The notes under the pieces are model-generated. The model was not told the DNA's origin. It ran no database searches and saw only the letters and a program-made list of their open reading frames with translations. A stretch of 16,789 nt of DNA, from assembly GCA_964459515.1 (NCBI GenBank), contig CAYWML010000032.1, forward strand, positions 1-16,789, given 5' to 3'. Position numbers and translations under genes: made by a program. The DNA comes from Scatosoma sp964459515 (lineage in GTDB: Bacteria; Bacillota; Clostridia; Christensenellales; Borkfalkiaceae). This document shows, piece after piece, positions 13,409-16,789 of this stretch (its first letter is position 1; each line of letters begins with the position of its first letter).

Positions 13409-14605
13409 ATGGCGGTAAACGTAATGGATACGCTGCGTGCGCGCGGCTTCGTGAAACAAACGGTGTTCGAGGATGAACTTTACGAAAAACTCGGCAAGGA
13501 GAGCGTGCCTTTTTATATCGGTTTCGATCCTACGGCGGATTCGTTGCACGTCGGGCATTTTATGCAGCTTATCGCCATGCACCACATGCAGGAGGCAGGG
13601 CATAAGCCGATCATTCTCATCGGCGGCGGCACGGCGATGGTCGGCGATCCGTCGGGCAGAACGGATATGCGTTCGATGATGACGAAAGAAACGATCCGTC
13701 ACAACGTCGAATGTTTCAAAAAGCAAATGTCGAAATTTATCAGTTTCGAGGGCGAAAACGCGGCGATAATCGTGGACAACGGCGATTGGCTGTTGAACTT
13801 GAACTATATCGATTTCTTACGGGAGATCGGCGCGCATTTCTCCGTCAATCGTATGCTCAGTGCGGAGTGCTTCAAGCAACGCTTGGAGCGCGGCTTGTCT
13901 TTCTTGGAATTTAACTACATGTTGATGCAGGCGTACGATTTCCTCGTGTTGCATAGAGAATACGGTTGCTCGTTGGAGCTCGGCGGCGACGATCAGTGGA
14001 GCAATATCCTCGCCGGCGCGAACTTAATTCGCGTAAAAGAGCAAAAGCCTGCGTTTGCGATGACGTTTACCCTTTTGACGACTTCGGACGGCAGAAAAAT
14101 GGGCAAAACGGCAAAGGGCGCGGTGTGGTTGGACGAAAACAAAACTACCCCGTACGAATTTTATCAATATTGGAGAAATATCGACGACGACGACGTGGAA
14201 AAGTGCATGAAGCTACTCACTTTCTTGTCTTTGGAGGAAATCGAGGAGCTTTGCCGCTACCGCGACGAGCGTATCAACAAGGCGAAAGAACGTCTCGCGT
14301 ACGAGTTGACGAAAGAAGTGCACGGCGAAGAGAAAGCGCGCCTTGCGCAAAGTCAGGCGCAGGCGGCGTTCGGCGGCGGCGACGCGGAGCTGTTGACGAA
14401 AACGGTGACGGGCGTTGCGACGGTTGTGGACGCGATGGTGGCGGCAGGCGTTGCGAAGTCGAAAGGGGAAGCGCGCCGATTGATCGAACAAGGCGGCGTT
14501 TCCGTAGACGAGACGAAGGTGACGGACGCGAATATGCCGATACCGTCGAAAGCATTCGTCTTGCATAAGGGCAAGAAAGTACATTTGAAAGTGGTCGTGG
14601 AATAA
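13409..14605 (+). CDS. tyrS: Tyrosyl-tRNA synthetase
   Basis: Charges tRNA-Tyr with tyrosine. The 398-residue class I synthetase has a Rossmann catalytic domain with HIGH-type motif HVGH (47-50) preceded by YIGFDPTADSL, the tyrosine pocket segment GGDDQWSNI (192-200), and the KMSKS-type loop as KMGKT (230-234) within KMGKTAKGAVWLD, as in Firmicutes enzymes. A C-terminal S4 RNA-binding domain (about 330-395, including ARRLIEQGGVSVD) contacts the tRNA. The start at 13409 follows agaggagagg. The leader is too short for the T-box that often regulates tyrS in Firmicutes, so control must differ. A terminator separates it from yigZ. Confidence 0.96.
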   Translation: MAVNVMDTLRARGFVKQTVFEDELYEKLGKESVPFYIGFDPTADSLHVGHFMQLIAMHHMQEAGHKPIILIGGGTAMVGDPSGRTDMRSMMTKETIRHNVECFKKQMSKFISFEGENAAIIVDNGDWLLNLNYIDFLREIGAHFSVNRMLSAECFKQRLERGLSFLEFNYMLMQAYDFLVLHREYGCSLELGGDDQWSNILAGANLIRVKEQKPAFAMTFTLLTTSDGRKMGKTAKGAVWLDENKTTPYEFYQYWRNIDDDDVEKCMKLLTFLSLEEIEELCRYRDERINKAKERLAYELTKEVHGEEKARLAQSQAQAAFGGGDAELLTKTVTGVATVVDAMVAAGVAKSKGEARRLIEQGGVSVDETKVTDANMPIPSKAFVLHKGKKVHLKVVVE

Positions 14606-14612
14606 ACGACGG

Positions 14613-14662
14613 CGCGTGTGCGCGGCGCAGAAAGCTCCGCGTATGCGCGTTTTGCGTTTTTT
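14613..14662 (+). terminator. Intrinsic terminator between tyrS and yigZ
   Basis: A 13-bp stem with three G-T wobbles (14613-14625 with 14637-14649) and an 11-nt loop, followed by ttttgcgtttttt (14650-14662). It starts just after the tyrS stop codon. The ribosome binding site of yigZ (gagga, 14663-14667) directly abuts the tail, so yigZ is served by read-through or by a promoter I cannot see. Confidence 0.75.
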
Positions 14663-14676
14663 GAGGAACAACGGGT

Positions 14677-15312
14677 ATGGAAAAATCGGTGCGCACGGTA
14701 TTTGCGCCGCACGAGAGCGAAAAAATCATAGAAAAATCTCGCTTCATCGCGTACAGCGCGCATGCGGAGGGAGAAGACGAAGCGCGCGCTTTTGTGGCGA
14801 AAATTCGCGGTATGCACTCGTTGGCGACGCACGTCTGCTACGCTTTCGTCGCCGATAAGATCGGCAATCTGCAACGCTTTTCGGACGACGGCGAACCGCA
14901 GGGAACGGCAGGCGTTCCTATGCTCGAAGTTTTGAAAAACCGAAAATTGTATGAAACGGCAGTCGCGGTCGTGCGGTATTTCGGCGGTATAAAATTGGGC
15001 GCAGGCGGATTGGTGCGCGCCTATTCCTCCGCCGTCGCGGAAAATTTGGACGGGGCGGATATTCGCCTTTTGGAAATGTGCGCGGAGCGGTCGATCTTCG
15101 TGGATTACACGGGAACGGAGCGTGTGCAAAGATACCTCTCAACGCATACCTGCTCCCTGCTTTCCACCGATTACGGCGAAAAAGTCGTTTTTCGCGTGGC
15201 GGTGAAAAAAGCCGACGTCGCGGCTTTTTGCGACGGCTTGACGGACGCTTTGCAAGGCAGGGCGGAGATCTCGGAAGGCGCGGAATATTACGTGCCCTTT
15301 AAGGAAGAATAG
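14677..15312 (+). CDS. yigZ: YigZ/IMPACT-family protein (UPF0029)
   Basis: A 211-residue cytosolic protein of the widely conserved YigZ family, related to the N-terminal domain of eukaryotic IMPACT. The precise function is not established; a translation or nucleic-acid binding role has been proposed from structure. Hallmarks are ATHVCYAF (50-57), RFSDDGEPQGTAGVPML (67-83) and RYFGGIKLGAGGLVRAYSSA (100-119), followed by the smaller DUF1949-type ferredoxin-like C-terminal domain (about 135-205). Full length. The downstream aldo/keto reductase starts 14 nt later and is probably co-transcribed. Confidence 0.93.
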   Translation: MEKSVRTVFAPHESEKIIEKSRFIAYSAHAEGEDEARAFVAKIRGMHSLATHVCYAFVADKIGNLQRFSDDGEPQGTAGVPMLEVLKNRKLYETAVAVVRYFGGIKLGAGGLVRAYSSAVAENLDGADIRLLEMCAERSIFVDYTGTERVQRYLSTHTCSLLSTDYGEKVVFRVAVKKADVAAFCDGLTDALQGRAEISEGAEYYVPFKEE

Positions 15313-15326
15313 AAGGAGGGCTTTCT

Positions 15327-16253
15327 ATGAAATATTGCAAGTTGACGGAGAATATCGTCGCTTCGCGGCTCGTGATGGGTTGTATGCGCATTGCGGATAA
15401 GCCGCTTACGCAGACGGAGGACGTCGTCGTGGAAGCGTTGAAAGCAGGGGTGAATATGTTCGACCTTGCCGACGTGTACGCCGACGGGAACGCGGAGCGC
15501 GTTTTCGGCGTAGCCGTGCGCGATCTCGGACTTTCGCGGACGGATTATCTGGTGCAAACGAAATGCGGTATCCGAAAAAAGGAGAACGGCATTTGCGCTT
15601 TCGATTTTTCCGCGCGGCACATTCTCGACGGCGTAGACGGCAGTTTGCGCCGCTTGAATACGGAATACATCGACGTGCTGTTGTTGCACCGTCCCGATAC
15701 GCTGGTAGAGCCGTCGGAAGTCGGCGAAGCGTTCGAGCGGCTTCGCGAGGCAGGCAAAGTACGCGCCTTCGGCGTCAGCAATTTTTCTTCGGGGCAAATG
15801 CGGCTGTTCGAGAACGCCGGGATAGAGATCGTTGCCAATCAGCTTCAATTTTCCCTCGGGCATACCGCGCCCGTAGACGCGGGATTCAACGTCAATATGT
15901 ATAAGGACGAATCGGTGACGAGGGCGGGCGACGCGTTGGAATATTGCCGCGCGAACGGCATTGCCATGCAGGCATGGTCGCCGCTCCAATACGGCTTTTT
16001 TGAGGGGAGCTTTATCGGGAACGAACGATTTTCCGCATTGAACGCGGCGTTGGAACGCTTGGCGGAGGAACGCGGTTGCGCGCCGTCGGCGATCGCGCTG
16101 GCGTGGGTGTTGCGACATCCTGCGTTCGCGCAAGCGGTTACGGGCACAAGCTCGCCCGAGCATATGGCGGAGCTTGTCGCGGCGGCGGATATCGAGCTTA
16201 CGAGGGAAGAATGGTATTCGTTGTATCTCGCGACGGGACGCGTTTTGCCGTAA
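15327..16253 (+). CDS. Aldo/keto reductase (YdhF-like)
   Basis: An NADPH-dependent oxidoreductase of the aldo/keto reductase superfamily; the physiological substrate is unknown. The 308 residues form a TIM barrel with the catalytic tetrad D46, Y51, K79 and H121 in NMFDLADVYADG, QTKCGI and LLLHRPD. GVSNFSSGQM and VANQLQFSL are family segments, and AWSPLQYG is the late strand/loop near the cofactor. Closest in style to E. coli YdhF. A very strong ribosome binding site, agaaggaggg (about 15311-15321), precedes the ATG, and the gene lies 14 nt behind yigZ in the same transcription unit. Confidence 0.92.
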   Translation: MKYCKLTENIVASRLVMGCMRIADKPLTQTEDVVVEALKAGVNMFDLADVYADGNAERVFGVAVRDLGLSRTDYLVQTKCGIRKKENGICAFDFSARHILDGVDGSLRRLNTEYIDVLLLHRPDTLVEPSEVGEAFERLREAGKVRAFGVSNFSSGQMRLFENAGIEIVANQLQFSLGHTAPVDAGFNVNMYKDESVTRAGDALEYCRANGIAMQAWSPLQYGFFEGSFIGNERFSALNAALERLAEERGCAPSAIALAWVLRHPAFAQAVTGTSSPEHMAELVAAADIELTREEWYSLYLATGRVLP

Positions 16254-16255
16254 AA

Positions 16256-16284
16256 AGCCGTTTTCGGGCGAAAAACGCCGTTTG
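16256..16284 (+). terminator. Weak hairpin after the aldo/keto reductase gene
   Basis: gccgttttcg and cgaaaaacgcc form an imperfect stem just after the stop codon, followed by gtttgc. The T-tail is poor, so it may be only a partial terminator. Confidence 0.3.
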
Positions 16285-16333
16285 CTTGTACAAATTATAC
16301 AATCGAAAAAAAGAACTTTGGCTATTTTGTCTA

Positions 16334-16362
16334 TTGTATTTTTTGGCAAAATATAGTACAAT
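16334..16362 (+). promoter_or_regulatory. Promoter of the ABC transporter ATPase gene
   Basis: TTGTAT (16334-16339), 17 bases, TACAAT (16357-16362) in an AT-rich stretch. The leader would be about 35 nt and contains the ribosome binding site ggagg before the ATG at 16405. No catabolite (cre) site was recognised. Confidence 0.65.
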
Positions 16363-16404
16363 ATAAAAAGTAGAAAAAATATATCCGTTTGGAGGAAAAA
16401 GATT

Positions 16405-16789
16405 ATGTCAGGACTTTTATTGAAGGGAATCAACAAGGTATACCCTTCGGGCGTGCAGGCAGTGTTCGATTTTTGCCTGAACATTCGCGACAAGGAGTTT
16501 ATCGTGCTCGTCGGCCCTTCCGGCTGCGGTAAATCCACGACGCTCCGTATGATCGCGGGACTTGAAGAAATTTCTTCGGGTGAATTGTATATCGACGACA
16601 AGCTCGTAAACGACGTCGTTCCCAAGGACAGAGATATCGCCATGGTATTCCAGAACTATGCGTTGTATCCCCACATGTCCGTTTACGACAACATGGCGTT
16701 CGGCTTGAAGCTGCGCAAAGTGCCGAAGGAAATCATCGATCAAAAGGTGAAGGCTGCGGCGGAGATCCTCGGTATCACCGATTATCTTT
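16405..16789 (+). CDS. Sugar-type ABC transporter ATP-binding protein (MsmK/UgpC/MalK type), 3' truncated by window
   Basis: The first 128 residues of a CUT1-type importer ATPase, normally about 360-380 residues. The N-terminus (LLLKGINKVYPSGVQAVFDF) is typical. Walker A is GPSGCGKST (37-45) and the Q-loop is VFQNYALYPHMSVYDNMAFGL with Q83. The signature motif, Walker B and the C-terminal regulatory domain lie beyond the window. In Firmicutes this protein is often a shared ATPase encoded apart from its permeases and serving several oligosaccharide importers. The single-gene promoter fits that, but the downstream context is not visible. Confidence 0.93.
   Translation, partial: MSGLLLKGINKVYPSGVQAVFDFCLNIRDKEFIVLVGPSGCGKSTTLRMIAGLEEISSGELYIDDKLVNDVVPKDRDIAMVFQNYALYPHMSVYDNMAFGLKLRKVPKEIIDQKVKAAAEILGITDYL

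Noticed and set aside
15288..16643. A 451-codon minus-strand open frame opposite the aldo/keto reductase and ABC ATPase
   Set aside because: Antisense to two well-supported genes and to the promoter between them, with no recognisable family.

Overview
The window looks like chromosomal DNA of an endospore-forming, Gram-positive anaerobe of the class Clostridia, probably a gut lineage. Supporting evidence is a compact spoVAC-spoVAD-spoVAE operon and yunB (spore-formers only), strong purine-rich ribosome binding sites, TTGACA/TATAAT-type promoters, a Firmicutes-type lipoprotein, and L-fucose isomerase. The class-level placement is inference from gene content; no rRNA, tRNA or CRISPR array was found.

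Bases 1-1690 are the only accessory-looking part. They hold no intact gene. They contain (i) three units of a modular hairpin repeat (about 81-183, 1078-1182 and 1489-1598), the second continuing into a run of further small palindromes up to 1331; (ii) a complete 139-bp miniature inverted-repeat element at 1349-1487, with TA at both ends, plus the end of a second copy at 1-48; (iii) a TetR-type regulator reduced to a pseudogene by a frameshift and by a repeat unit replacing its C-terminal half, although its promoter and operator-like palindrome look intact; and (iv) a possible small RNA between about 277 and 498.

Bases 1626-4765 hold a divergent pair. A cyclophilin-like lipoprotein (minus strand, own promoter and terminator) faces L-fucose isomerase (plus strand, own promoter and terminator).

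Bases 4778-8198 form a translation-machinery operon: prmA (ribosomal protein L11 methylation), rsmE (16S rRNA methylation), mtaB (tRNA methylthiolation) and a HIT-family hydrolase, closed by a strong terminator. Bases 8245-10292 carry the spore dipicolinate channel genes, preceded by a possible small coupled ORF. On the opposite strand and convergent with them lie murG and yunB, overlapping by four bases, so a lipid II glycosyltransferase is tied to a sporulation gene.

Bases 12201-16789 hold a WYL-domain regulator whose perfect promoter sits so close to the ATG that the mRNA should be leaderless. Divergent from it is tyrS with a terminator, then yigZ and an aldo/keto reductase, and finally the 5' part of a sugar-type ABC ATPase cut off by the window end. 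Most of the window is ordinary housekeeping and sporulation chromosome. The most unusual material is the hairpin-repeat/MITE/pseudogene mosaic at the left end.
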